A DNA stretch of 16,875 nucleotides from Thermoplasmatales archaeon ex4484_6. GTDB taxonomy: Archaea; Thermoplasmatota; Penumbrarchaeia; Penumbrarchaeales; Penumbrarchaeaceae. Both the position numbers and the translations under genes were made by a program. How positions within the stretch are numbered: position 1 is the first letter of the stretch; each line of letters opens with the position of its first letter. Below the pieces are notes generated by a model. That model had not been told where the DNA came from. It searched no databases and saw only the letters and a list, made by a program, of their open reading frames with translations. Below, one piece after another: positions 6,671-13,692 of the stretch. The stretch is taken from contig NJDO01000028.1 of NCBI GenBank assembly GCA_002254385.1, forward strand, positions 1 through 16,875, in the 5' to 3' direction.

Positions 6671-7594
6671 CTATTCCACCAGATATTCGAACACCGCATT
6701 CAGATTGTCATCGGGCGAATCAATGGATTCGATGTGAAACGAATCCTCCACCACAAGATCCTGCAGATCGTTGTAGAATCTGTTCGGATCGGAGGTTCTG
6801 ACAAGCAGTTCTCCATTCTCACCTATGCTCAATGTCTTGACCTCTTCGAGTGATGTCAATCTCCCGGCAAGTACCCGTGCGTCGGGGGTCATCACCCTTA
6901 TGGTAAGTGGAAATCTGTCAAGGGAATCCCTGATCGCATGGATGTTTCCCTCCGCGACCAGCTTTCCATTATCGATTAGAACGATGTTCTCGGTCATCCT
7001 TTCAACCTCATGCAGCACATGGGATGAAATGATTATGTTCTTCCCCTTCCTTTCCAGCTCGAACAGGAGCTCGATTATCTTCATTCTTCCTATGGGGTCC
7101 GTCCCTGCAAGGGGTTCGTCAAGAACGATAAGGAGGGGGTCATGGACAAGGGCCTGGGCCATCTTCACCCTCTGCCTCATGCCCTTGGAATAGTTGGAGA
7201 TCGGGCGGTCCATATCCTCTTCCATCCCCACCATTTCCATGGTCCGGAGGGCCCTCCCGGCGGCCTCCTCTCGGCCCATGCCGGAGAGCCTCCCGCAGAA
7301 ACTTACGAAGGAGAGACCGGTCATATCCCTGAAGAATGCATCCTGTTCGGGGCAGTATCCCATCTTCATGTAAACCCCCGGATTATCCCAGGGATCCTCC
7401 CCGAGAACCTGTACGGAACCCTTGGAGGGCCTGATCTGGCCCGTGATGAGCTTCAGCATTGTGGACTTTCCGGCACCGTTGGGTCCCAGAAGTCCGGTTA
7501 TCCCCTGACGGAATCTCAGCGACACATCGTTGAGACCCATTACCTGACCGTAGAATTTGGACACCGATCTCAGTTCGATAACGGGGTCCTTCAT
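6671..7594 (-). CDS. ABC exporter ATPase (CcmA/NosF-like), second ATPase of operon
   Basis: A 307-residue cytosolic ABC ATPase. Walker A is GPNGAGKST (37-45), the Q-loop region reads GYCPEQDAFF, the signature is YSKGMRQRV, Walker B is LLIVLDEP followed by a D-loop, and the switch histidine is in IISSHVLHE. A C-terminal extension of some 85 residues follows the NBD, as in single-domain exporter ATPases. The start is the ATG at 7594, which overlaps the permease stop codon as ATGA and has a GGTGGTG ribosome site just upstream; an apparent 89-residue extension upstream lies inside the permease gene in another frame and is not real. It would energise the adjacent permeases by ATP hydrolysis. Paired with the other ATPase (9540-10478), it could form a heterodimer, or each ATPase may serve its own permease. 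Confidence 0.88.
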   Translation of the reverse strand: MKDPVIELRSVSKFYGQVMGLNDVSLRFRQGITGLLGPNGAGKSTMLKLITGQIRPSKGSVQVLGEDPWDNPGVYMKMGYCPEQDAFFRDMTGLSFVSFCGRLSGMGREEAAGRALRTMEMVGMEEDMDRPISNYSKGMRQRVKMAQALVHDPLLIVLDEPLAGTDPIGRMKIIELLFELERKGKNIIISSHVLHEVERMTENIVLIDNGKLVAEGNIHAIRDSLDRFPLTIRVMTPDARVLAGRLTSLEEVKTLSIGENGELLVRTSDPNRFYNDLQDLVVEDSFHIESIDSPDDNLNAVFEYLVE

Positions 7595-9543
7595 TTCACC
7601 ACCCCCTTCCTGAACCTCACCAGTATCAGGGACCAGCTGATCACCACCAGTCCCGCCAGTACCAGGGCCATCCAGTACCATTCGATCCCCGTGCCCGACG
7701 AGTCGTAACCCAGTCCGAAAAGGGGTTCGAACAGCTTCTTCATCACGTAATTCATGTTGAGCAGTTTCAGATGGTCCCTTCCGAATATCGCAAACAGGAT
7801 GTCGGATATCGTCGAACTGAATATGAACAGAACGAATATACCCACCCCTGCAAGGATCCACTTCCTCACCATCGAGGAGAAGGCCATGGAGACCGATGTG
7901 AACACCGTGAGTGCGATGATGTAGGAGAGGATCATCGCTCCGAGTATGTAGCTGTGTTCGATAATGTATCGGATGTCCCTTGTCGAAAAGGACATACCCG
8001 CAAGGAACAGAACGATGGCCGGCACGATGGTTATGGTAGAGAGGGTGATGAAGAGAGCGGATGCCTTCGAGAGAAGATAATCGAACATGGTGACGGGTCT
8101 AGATAGATAGAGTGCTATCGAATTCTCCTCGATGTCCCTCCCGACGATGCCGGCTCCTGCAAAAGCCGAAAGAAGGATCAACCAGAGATATCTCTCGTAG
8201 AAGAAACCGCCGCCCCACAGGATCTGATGATATCTCTCTCCCGGCTTTTCCTCCTCATCCGAGGAGCCCGTGATGGAAAGCGTCACGTGCCTGGCTTCCG
8301 TAACATGAAAGTATGAATCCGAGATATCAGTGGCCGTTACCATCAGGGAATATCCGACCCTGTAGGGCATGTAACCTGTCGATATCACCATGGTGATGTC
8401 GATCTCCTCTCCGGGTTCAAGGCTCACCCCGGGACCGGAATCCCCGGGATACATGAACTCCATGTAGGCGGAAGGGTCGGCCACCGGGAACTGAAGCACG
8501 TCCAACACGAGCTCGACCGTGGAATCCCCATCGTTGAACAGATGGAGGATCAATGTGAACGATTCCGGGGCCTCCGCGGATATCCCGTACGGTCCGGGTG
8601 CATCCTCCTCCACCCGGATCCCGAAGGAAGGGAGGAAATATGTGGCGGGAATTCCCATCTCCCTTCTTACCGTTTCGTTGCCCGGATCCAGCATGAACAC
8701 CGTACCGCATGACCTTATCCTCACGTCGTAGAGCTCAGTACCGCCGGCCGAGATGTCCTCCTTCAGGGAGCCGGGAAAGCATACGATACCGACCAGCCTC
8801 GATGTGTTGTGAATGTACATACTGTTGGAAGCCTGATCGATACCTTCCACCGGCTCCGGTCTGACTCCACCCCCCTTCGGGCCTCCCATCTCCCGATCGT
8901 AATACGCTGCACCGCGCTGACCGGAGATCGAACTGAACACGTCACCTTCCGATACAATGGAGAAACCCCTTTCCGGAACGGTGATATTGACATGTACGAT
9001 GGCGGAATCACCGGTTCCCAGTACCCTCTTCCCCTGGATGTAATGCTCCTCCTCCCACAGAGGACTGGGGAGCATCACCATTGTCTCCAATTCATCCGCA
9101 TCATTCCCGGTGTTCGAAACGATGTACGAGACCGAATAGGTCTCTCCGGGAACGACCAGTATCCTGGCATCCTGTCCGACCACCGGTTCGACCGTGAACA
9201 GCACATCCGGGTCCAGAGCCCCGTATTCATCCTTTAGGGAAACCTCGGTTGCACCGAACACTATGGACAGCAGATGGAAGAAAACGAATATGTACGAGAG
9301 TATGATGATTCCCTTGGACCACGGGGATCTCAGCGTCTGACCCAGATTCGTCACGATCATCCTGTATATCCTGTAGCTTCTTCCCCTGTAGGTCCCCTTG
9401 AAGGACCTGTAATCCTTTGTGGGGCTCCTTCCCGAATGATGCTCCCTTTCGGAGATGGGACCGTTGGATCCGCCCCCGTCGTTTCGGGCCTTTCCGGATG
9501 CGGCTCGCTTCCGCTCAAAGGGTGTATCGGCAGCACCGGTCAT
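7591..9543 (-). CDS. ABC-2 permease with large extracytoplasmic beta-sandwich domain
   Basis: A 650-residue membrane protein. Residues 1-58 are hydrophilic and basic (cytosolic). Helix 1 (79-98) leads to an outside domain of about 345 residues (99-445), then helices at about 452-468, 495-518, 531-556, 562-586 and 623-642. The outside domain contains at least two stretches typical of CARDB/NEW3-like sandwich repeats (a V-S-N-T-G-N-D motif near 140 and L-F-N-D-G-D-S near 335), two cysteines (in VCFPGS and RSCGTV) that could form a disulfide, and three N-x-S/T sequons (NIT, NTS, NET) available for archaeal N-glycosylation. The segment after helix 2 (ENSIALYLSRPVTMFDYLLSK) is the NosY-type coupling region. 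Both ends overlap neighbouring genes by ATGA, showing translational coupling. The domain may bind a substrate or surface partner; its role is unknown. Confidence 0.82.
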   Translation of the reverse strand: MTGAADTPFERKRAASGKARNDGGGSNGPISEREHHSGRSPTKDYRSFKGTYRGRSYRIYRMIVTNLGQTLRSPWSKGIIILSYIFVFFHLLSIVFGATEVSLKDEYGALDPDVLFTVEPVVGQDARILVVPGETYSVSYIVSNTGNDADELETMVMLPSPLWEEEHYIQGKRVLGTGDSAIVHVNITVPERGFSIVSEGDVFSSISGQRGAAYYDREMGGPKGGGVRPEPVEGIDQASNSMYIHNTSRLVGIVCFPGSLKEDISAGGTELYDVRIRSCGTVFMLDPGNETVRREMGIPATYFLPSFGIRVEEDAPGPYGISAEAPESFTLILHLFNDGDSTVELVLDVLQFPVADPSAYMEFMYPGDSGPGVSLEPGEEIDITMVISTGYMPYRVGYSLMVTATDISDSYFHVTEARHVTLSITGSSDEEEKPGERYHQILWGGGFFYERYLWLILLSAFAGAGIVGRDIEENSIALYLSRPVTMFDYLLSKASALFITLSTITIVPAIVLFLAGMSFSTRDIRYIIEHSYILGAMILSYIIALTVFTSVSMAFSSMVRKWILAGVGIFVLFIFSSTISDILFAIFGRDHLKLLNMNYVMKKLFEPLFGLGYDSSGTGIEWYWMALVLAGLVVISWSLILVRFRKGVVK

Positions 9544-10478
9544 CGGACCTCACCCCTCTTTATGTTCCTGACGAACAGGTCCTCAAGTGTCAATGTGAAC
9601 CTTCTGGCATGCCTTATCTGGATTCCCTTCCCCCTGACCTCCCTGAAGAGGGAGTCGAGCAGTCCCTCCCGGTACGGCACCTTGAAAAGGGAGCCGGTCC
9701 GGACCGCGTCCAGCCCCATATCCTTCAGTATCCCGAAGAAGAGGTCCTGGTCGCCCTTGATCCTTATCTCGTAGAACGCGGACTCACCCTTCAGTTCCGA
9801 AATGTTCCCCTGCTCCACGATCCTGCCCTCATCGAGAATGATCACGCTTTCACAAACATGTTCCACATCCGGAAGGAGATGTGACGAGAACAGGATGTTC
9901 TTCCCGTGTGACGAGGAGATGTCCAGTATGAGATCCAGCATCTCCTGCCTGCCCTTGGGATCCATTCCATTGGTTGGTTCGTCCAGAATGAGAAGCTCCG
10001 GGTCGTGAACAAGGGCCTGAGCGAGTTTGACCTTCTGCTTCATTCCCGTGGAATAGGTCCCGACGGGCCTGTATCTCTCATCCCCTATTCCGACATAATG
10101 GAGAACCTCATGGGCCCTCTGCATGGAATCGCCGGGCGGAAGGCCCGATACTTCCCCCATGAACTTTACGAAGGAGAGCGCGTTCATGGAGTTTATCAGG
10201 CAGTCATCCTCCGGGACATATCCTATTCTCTGCCGGGATGAGACCTTCCCCTCACGCGTGGTGCTGTCGTAGCCCAATATGTTGAAGCTTCCGTCCGTGA
10301 GATCCAGGAGGCCGAGAAGGCATTTGATCAACGTTGACTTTCCGGCTCCGTTCGGACCGAGCAGTCCCACCGAACCCGGGGGGATGGTAAGGTCCACCCC
10401 CTTCAGTGCCTCGAGCTCCCCGTACCTTTTCGAGAGACCGTGGGTCCGTACAATCCATGGGAGCTCGCTTCCATTCAT
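9540..10478 (-). CDS. ABC exporter ATPase, first gene of operon
   Basis: A 312-residue ABC ATPase with Walker A GPNGAGKST (41-49), signature STGMKQK (143-149), Walker B LLILDEP (162-168) and switch histidine H200 in FSSH. The usual Q-loop glutamine region reads GYVPEDDCL, the PE-D form common in CcmA/DrrA-like exporters. A C-terminal domain of about 85 residues follows. The start is set at ATG 10478: it is right before the NBD, and a TATA box at 10508-10518 lies about 35 nt upstream. The frame is open upstream to 10607, but that extension is basic and proline-rich and overlaps the opposite promoter. It is the promoter-proximal gene of a four-gene exporter operon with an ATGA overlap into the permease. 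Substrate unknown; divergent from the sulfotransferase. Confidence 0.88.
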   Translation of the reverse strand: MNGSELPWIVRTHGLSKRYGELEALKGVDLTIPPGSVGLLGPNGAGKSTLIKCLLGLLDLTDGSFNILGYDSTTREGKVSSRQRIGYVPEDDCLINSMNALSFVKFMGEVSGLPPGDSMQRAHEVLHYVGIGDERYRPVGTYSTGMKQKVKLAQALVHDPELLILDEPTNGMDPKGRQEMLDLILDISSSHGKNILFSSHLLPDVEHVCESVIILDEGRIVEQGNISELKGESAFYEIRIKGDQDLFFGILKDMGLDAVRTGSLFKVPYREGLLDSLFREVRGKGIQIRHARRFTLTLEDLFVRNIKRGEVR

Positions 10479-10502
10479 GATGTCCAGCACCCAATCATCG
10501 AA

Positions 10503-10606
10503 TTCTCGATTTATAGTTTGTCGTGGATGCCGTCGAACGGATAATGACCTGCCGCGGCGAGGCCCCGGGTCCTTTCGATGGGGCATCCGGGTAAATTTGA
10601 TATACA
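10503..10606. promoter_or_regulatory. Divergent promoters: ABC exporter operon (-) and sulfotransferase (+)
   Basis: On the minus strand ACTATAAATCGAG (about 10518-10506) is a TATA box some 35 nt before ATG 10478. On the plus strand AAATTTGATATA (10593-10604) is centred about 34 nt before ATG 10633 and 25-30 nt before the expected start, so the sulfotransferase mRNA is nearly leaderless. The two boxes are about 85 bp apart. Confidence 0.5.
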
Positions 10607-10632
10607 TGGCAGCGATGGTCTACACGGTCCCG

Positions 10633-11208
10633 ATGAGCGATGATGAGTACATAACAGTCGTGTCAGGCCTTCCGAGATCCGGAACCTCATTGATGATGAA
10701 CATGCTGGAGAAGGGAGGGCTCGTCCCCCTGACGGACCATCTGAGGAAACCGGACGAGGACAACCCCAGGGGCTATTACGAGTTCGAGAGGGTGAAGAAG
10801 CTCCCCGATGATACGGGATGGCTCCCCGAGGCGAAGGGGAAGGTTGTCAAGATCCTTGCGGAGCTGGTGAAGTACCTGCCCCCGGGATACCGGTACCGGA
10901 TGGTTTTCATGATGCGGAACATAGACGAGATAATCGCATCCCAGAGAAAGATGATGGAGAGAAGGGGGGAGGGCCCGGATGACTCATCGGACGAGGAGAT
11001 GGCAGCCCTTCTTCGCAGGTACCTCAAGATGCTCAAGCAGGAGGTGAACTCCAGGGAGGACACGGAGGTCTGCTACATCTCCTACAACGATCTCATGACC
11101 GATCCGGACCCCTGCATGGACGAGCTCCTCGAATTCTTTGACGGGAAGCTCGACAGGACCAGAATGAGAGAGGCGATCGATGCCAGACTTTACAGGAACA
11201 GGGCCTGA
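10633..11208 (+). CDS. Small P-loop sulfotransferase (PAPS-dependent)
   Basis: A 191-residue cytosolic protein. Near its N-terminus, after a beta strand, is GLPRSGTS (12-19), the 5'-phosphosulfate-binding loop of sulfotransferases. R95 and S103 in the segment MMRNIDEIIASQRK have the R-x7-S spacing of the 3'-phosphate-binding motif, and YNDLMTDP near 157 matches the common late strand-loop. DNPRGYYEFE (43-52) is also usual in bacterial and archaeal members. It would move sulfate from PAPS to a hydroxyl or amine acceptor that I cannot name. It is shorter than typical members (250-300 residues), so the acceptor-binding part is minimal. Sat and APS kinase, which make PAPS, start about 360 bp downstream. 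Upstream in-frame ATGs at 10606 and 10615 exist, but the TATA position favours 10633. A P-loop kinase of related fold is the alternative. Confidence 0.75.
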   Translation: MSDDEYITVVSGLPRSGTSLMMNMLEKGGLVPLTDHLRKPDEDNPRGYYEFERVKKLPDDTGWLPEAKGKVVKILAELVKYLPPGYRYRMVFMMRNIDEIIASQRKMMERRGEGPDDSSDEEMAALLRRYLKMLKQEVNSREDTEVCYISYNDLMTDPDPCMDELLEFFDGKLDRTRMREAIDARLYRNRA

Positions 11209-11259
11209 CAGCCGAATTCGGGATCCGTTCCGGAAATCATTTCGTGAAATATCATGACA

Positions 11260-11269
11260 ATATATAAAT
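11260..11269 (+). promoter_or_regulatory. TATA box of the sulfate-activation operon
   Basis: ATATATAAAT lies about 25 nt upstream of position 11290, the predicted transcription start. That start falls inside the half-site array at 11274-11301, and the first coding start is at 11330. This separates the operon from the sulfotransferase gene that ends 50 nt earlier. Confidence 0.6.
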
Positions 11270-11273
11270 AGTC

Positions 11274-11301
11274 TTAATGCCTTTGCATTAAATAACATTA
11301 A
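11274..11301. promoter_or_regulatory. Candidate operator for the RHH regulator
   Basis: TTAATGC (11274-11280) and GCATTAA (11285-11291) form a perfect inverted repeat with a 4-bp spacer. A further CATTAA copy at 11296-11301 is exactly 10 bp, one helical turn, from the CATTAA at 11286-11291. Arrays of short, turn-spaced half-sites are how ribbon-helix-helix dimers usually bind. The array overlaps the expected start site, suggesting repression by the protein encoded just downstream. Confidence 0.5.
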
Positions 11302-11329
11302 GAATTGCCCAAAAGAAGTGGTGTTTGAC

Positions 11330-11557
11330 ATGACCGAGGAAAGAAAACATACGACGGTATCGATACCCCTCCCGCTGTACAGGAACATAAAACAGAGGAT
11401 CAAGGGGACGGGGTTCACGTCCGTTTCCGATTACGTGACCTACGTCCTCAGGGAGGTCCTTGCCTCCCTGGAAGAGGAGGAGAAGGAGGAAGTATTCTCC
11501 GCGGAAGAGGAGGAGAAGGTCAAGGAAAGGCTCCGTGCACTCGGGTATCTTGATTGA
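11330..11557 (+). CDS. Ribbon-helix-helix (CopG-like) regulator of the sulfate operon
   Basis: A 75-residue protein. Residues 8-13 (TTVSIP) form the beta strand of an RHH fold, followed by helix A (LYRNIKQRIKGTG) and helix B (SVSDYVTYVLREVLASLEE), the pattern of CopG/Arc-type DNA-binding dimers. The C-terminal third is strongly acidic (EEEEKEEVFSAEEEE) and ends with RLRALGYLD. That tail resembles an L-x-x-LGY ending I recall from sulfatase/alkaline-phosphatase-superfamily proteins and small RHH proteins beside them; this is unverified memory. The start is ATG 11330, with GGTG 8 nt upstream; an in-frame GTG at 11318 is less likely. It lies 14 nt before sat and directly after an operator-like repeat array, so it probably autoregulates the operon. 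A toxin-antitoxin role is unlikely, as no toxin gene follows. Confidence 0.75.
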   Translation: MTEERKHTTVSIPLPLYRNIKQRIKGTGFTSVSDYVTYVLREVLASLEEEEKEEVFSAEEEEKVKERLRALGYLD

Positions 11558-11571
11558 GAGGGGGGCGGAAA

Positions 11572-12717
11572 ATGGTGAACAGGCCCCACGGCGGAAGACT
11601 TGTGAGAAGGACCCTTGGCGAAAAGACGGTCAGGAGGATACTCGGCGAGGCGCATGAATATCCAACCCTGGACATCGACGAGACACATGCTGTTGACATC
11701 AGCTCGATAGCCCACGGGATATATTCCCCCCTCACGGGATTCATGATGTCCGATGAGCTTCAGAGCGTGCTTGCCAACATGAGGCTCCCCGATGATGTCC
11801 CATGGACTATCCCGGTCGTTCTCGACACGGACAGTGTACCGGATGACCTGGAAGAGGGGGACATACTCATCCTGAGGTACAACGGGCGTCCCATGGCAAG
11901 GATGTTCGTGGACGACATCTTCGGTTTCGACAGGAAGGAATTCGCCGGCTCCGTATTCTCCACCGACGATGCCGCCCATCCCGGTGTGAAAAGGGTGTAC
12001 GGGATGGGGAAAACACTTCTCGGCGGAGAGATCGAGATGCTTGAGGACATCGAGAATCCGTTCTCATCCCACACACTCTATCCCGACGAGACGCGTGTTC
12101 TGTTCAGGGAAAAGGGGTGGGAGACCGTTGTGGCCTTCCAGACGAGGAACGTGTCCCACCTGGGCCACGAATTCCTCCAGAAGACGGCGGCAACCTTCGT
12201 TGACGGACTGTTCATAAACCCCGTCATAGGAAAGAAGAAACCGGGAGATTTCAGGGATGACGTCATACTGAAGACATACGAGGTTCTGACCTCCAACTAC
12301 TACCCCAAGGAGATCACCCACATGTCCATACTCAGATACGAGATGAAATACGCCGGCCCGAAAGAGGCAATACATCATGCCATCATGAGGAAGAACTTCG
12401 GATGCACCCATATCATCATAGGACGGGACCATGCAGGCGTCGGGAACTACTACGGTCCCTTCGACGCCCAGGAGATATTCAAGGAGTTCCCGGACCTCGG
12501 AATGGAACCCATGAAGTTCCCGGCGTTCTTCTACTGCCGCAAATGCGAGAACATCGTCAATTCCAAGATATGCCCCCATGATAAGCAATATCATGACTTC
12601 CTCTCCGGGACGAAGATGAGGGAGATGCTCAAAACTGGCGAGCTCCCGAAACCCTACCAGATGAGGAAGGAGGTCTTCGAGACCATCAGGTCCTTCGATA
12701 AACCCTTCGTGGAATGA
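11572..12717 (+). CDS. sat: Sulfate adenylyltransferase (ATP sulfurylase)
   Basis: A 381-residue cytosolic enzyme that makes adenosine 5'-phosphosulfate (APS) and pyrophosphate from ATP and sulfate. The N-terminal PUA-like domain shows GIYSPLTGFM (49-58). The catalytic domain carries Q190-T-R-N193 followed by H196 and H199 (the QTRN-x2-H-x2-H signature), GRDHAGVG (284-291) and SGTKMREML (345-353). C322, C325, C334 and H336 (C-x2-C-x8-CPH) form the zinc-type cluster of many prokaryotic single-chain Sat proteins. QTRN is followed by V-S where many family members have a proline, a mild difference. No APS kinase domain is fused; cysC is a separate gene downstream. The start is ATG 11572, with a G-rich ribosome site (GAGGGGGG) before it; a TTG at 11554 is less likely. 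DHH follows after 4 nt. Confidence 0.95.
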   Translation: MVNRPHGGRLVRRTLGEKTVRRILGEAHEYPTLDIDETHAVDISSIAHGIYSPLTGFMMSDELQSVLANMRLPDDVPWTIPVVLDTDSVPDDLEEGDILILRYNGRPMARMFVDDIFGFDRKEFAGSVFSTDDAAHPGVKRVYGMGKTLLGGEIEMLEDIENPFSSHTLYPDETRVLFREKGWETVVAFQTRNVSHLGHEFLQKTAATFVDGLFINPVIGKKKPGDFRDDVILKTYEVLTSNYYPKEITHMSILRYEMKYAGPKEAIHHAIMRKNFGCTHIIIGRDHAGVGNYYGPFDAQEIFKEFPDLGMEPMKFPAFFYCRKCENIVNSKICPHDKQYHDFLSGTKMREMLKTGELPKPYQMRKEVFETIRSFDKPFVE

Positions 12718-12721
12718 TACC

Positions 12722-13690
12722 ATGTTCATCGTTCACCACTGGGATACCGACGGCATCTGCTCCGCTGCGAAGATCATCGATCTTTTCGAACCGGAAGATC
12801 CGGTGAACATGACGCCCCCGATAGGGGAGTTCCGGCTCGATGACAGGATCCTGGACGAGATGGAGAGGCATGATGAGATATTCATCCTCGATCTGAACAT
12901 ACCCTCGGCCGTCGAGAGGATCGGGAAGAGGGTGACCTTCATCGACCACCATGACCAGGAACCAATACGCAACCCCCTGGTCACCCACATCAACCCGGTC
13001 CTTGCGGGGGATCGGGAGGGACGGTTCCCCTCATGCACCACGGTGATATCGTGGAAGTTCGACAGCTGGGATCTCCTCTCGGCCCTCGGTGCGGTGGGCG
13101 ATGTGGGGGAAGCTTCCCTGAAGCATGACGGGGTCAGGAAGGTGCTCGAAAGGGAAGATCTGGATATCGGAAGGGCTGCAAGGATTGTGTCGCTGCTCGA
13201 TTCCAACTACGTATCCATGGACAGGGATGCCGTTGAGTCCGCCGTCGGGAAGGTACTCGAGGGCGATGTCAGGGATATCATCGAAGATCGCGATTGGAAC
13301 GCAAGGTTGAAGGCCATCGATAATGCGGTGGAAGAGGCGCTCTCGAAGAGGATTGAGAAGGGGCCCTACTGCATCATCGACATAACAACACCGTATAATG
13401 TTATCTCCCGCATCGCAAGGACCGCCGTATGGGAGCTCGGATTTGCGGGAGCTCTCGTTGTAAACAGGGACCTGAACGGCAGGGCACAGACATATCTCAG
13501 GATAGACCCCGAAAGGGAAAAGGGCATCGACATGAGGGGATTGATCGATGCTTTGAGGAAAATGGACATCAACGCGGGAGGCAAGAGGGAGGTTCTGGGC
13601 TCGGTGTACCCGGCGGAAAGGGTGAACGAGGTTGTCTCCCTTCTTGCATCTCACATAGGAATGGAAGATGAATGGAAAAAGGAGGGTTAG
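12722..13690 (+). CDS. DHH-family phosphoesterase, probable PAP phosphatase / nanoRNase (NrnA-like)
   Basis: A 322-residue cytosolic DHH phosphoesterase. Motif I is H6-W-D8-T-D10-G11, motif II has D57, motif III is D75-H76-H77, and motif IV includes D127 (GAVGD), giving the usual Mn2+-binding set. A DHHA1-like C-terminal domain follows, with a glycine pair at about 286-287. The family includes NrnA, which cleaves short oligonucleotides and 3'-phosphoadenosine-5'-phosphate (PAP), RecJ-like nucleases and cyclic-dinucleotide phosphodiesterases. Its position between sat and cysC, 4 nt after sat and ending just before cysC, argues for PAP, the by-product of sulfotransferases and PAPS reductases. 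The family is visible in sequence; the PAP assignment is inference. No RecJ OB domain or helicase partner is seen. Confidence 0.8.
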   Translation: MFIVHHWDTDGICSAAKIIDLFEPEDPVNMTPPIGEFRLDDRILDEMERHDEIFILDLNIPSAVERIGKRVTFIDHHDQEPIRNPLVTHINPVLAGDREGRFPSCTTVISWKFDSWDLLSALGAVGDVGEASLKHDGVRKVLEREDLDIGRAARIVSLLDSNYVSMDRDAVESAVGKVLEGDVRDIIEDRDWNARLKAIDNAVEEALSKRIEKGPYCIIDITTPYNVISRIARTAVWELGFAGALVVNRDLNGRAQTYLRIDPEREKGIDMRGLIDALRKMDINAGGKREVLGSVYPAERVNEVVSLLASHIGMEDEWKKEG

Positions 13691-13692
13691 CG

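Noticed and set aside
7595..7861. N-terminal 89-residue extension of the second ABC ATPase
   Set aside because: It lies within the permease gene in another frame and lacks any domain; the ATGA overlap with a ribosome site at 7594 is the natural start.
10479..10607. N-terminal 43-residue extension of the first ABC ATPase
   Set aside because: It is basic and proline-rich, overlaps the divergent promoter, and lies upstream of a good TATA box for the start at 10478.
11330..11557. Antitoxin of a toxin-antitoxin pair
   Set aside because: RHH proteins are often antitoxins, but the next gene is sat and no small toxin gene is adjacent on either side.
12064..12729. 221-codon minus-strand ORF opposite sat
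   Set aside because: Antisense shadow of a clearly real gene, with no recognisable motif. Long antisense frames are common in GC-rich coding DNA.
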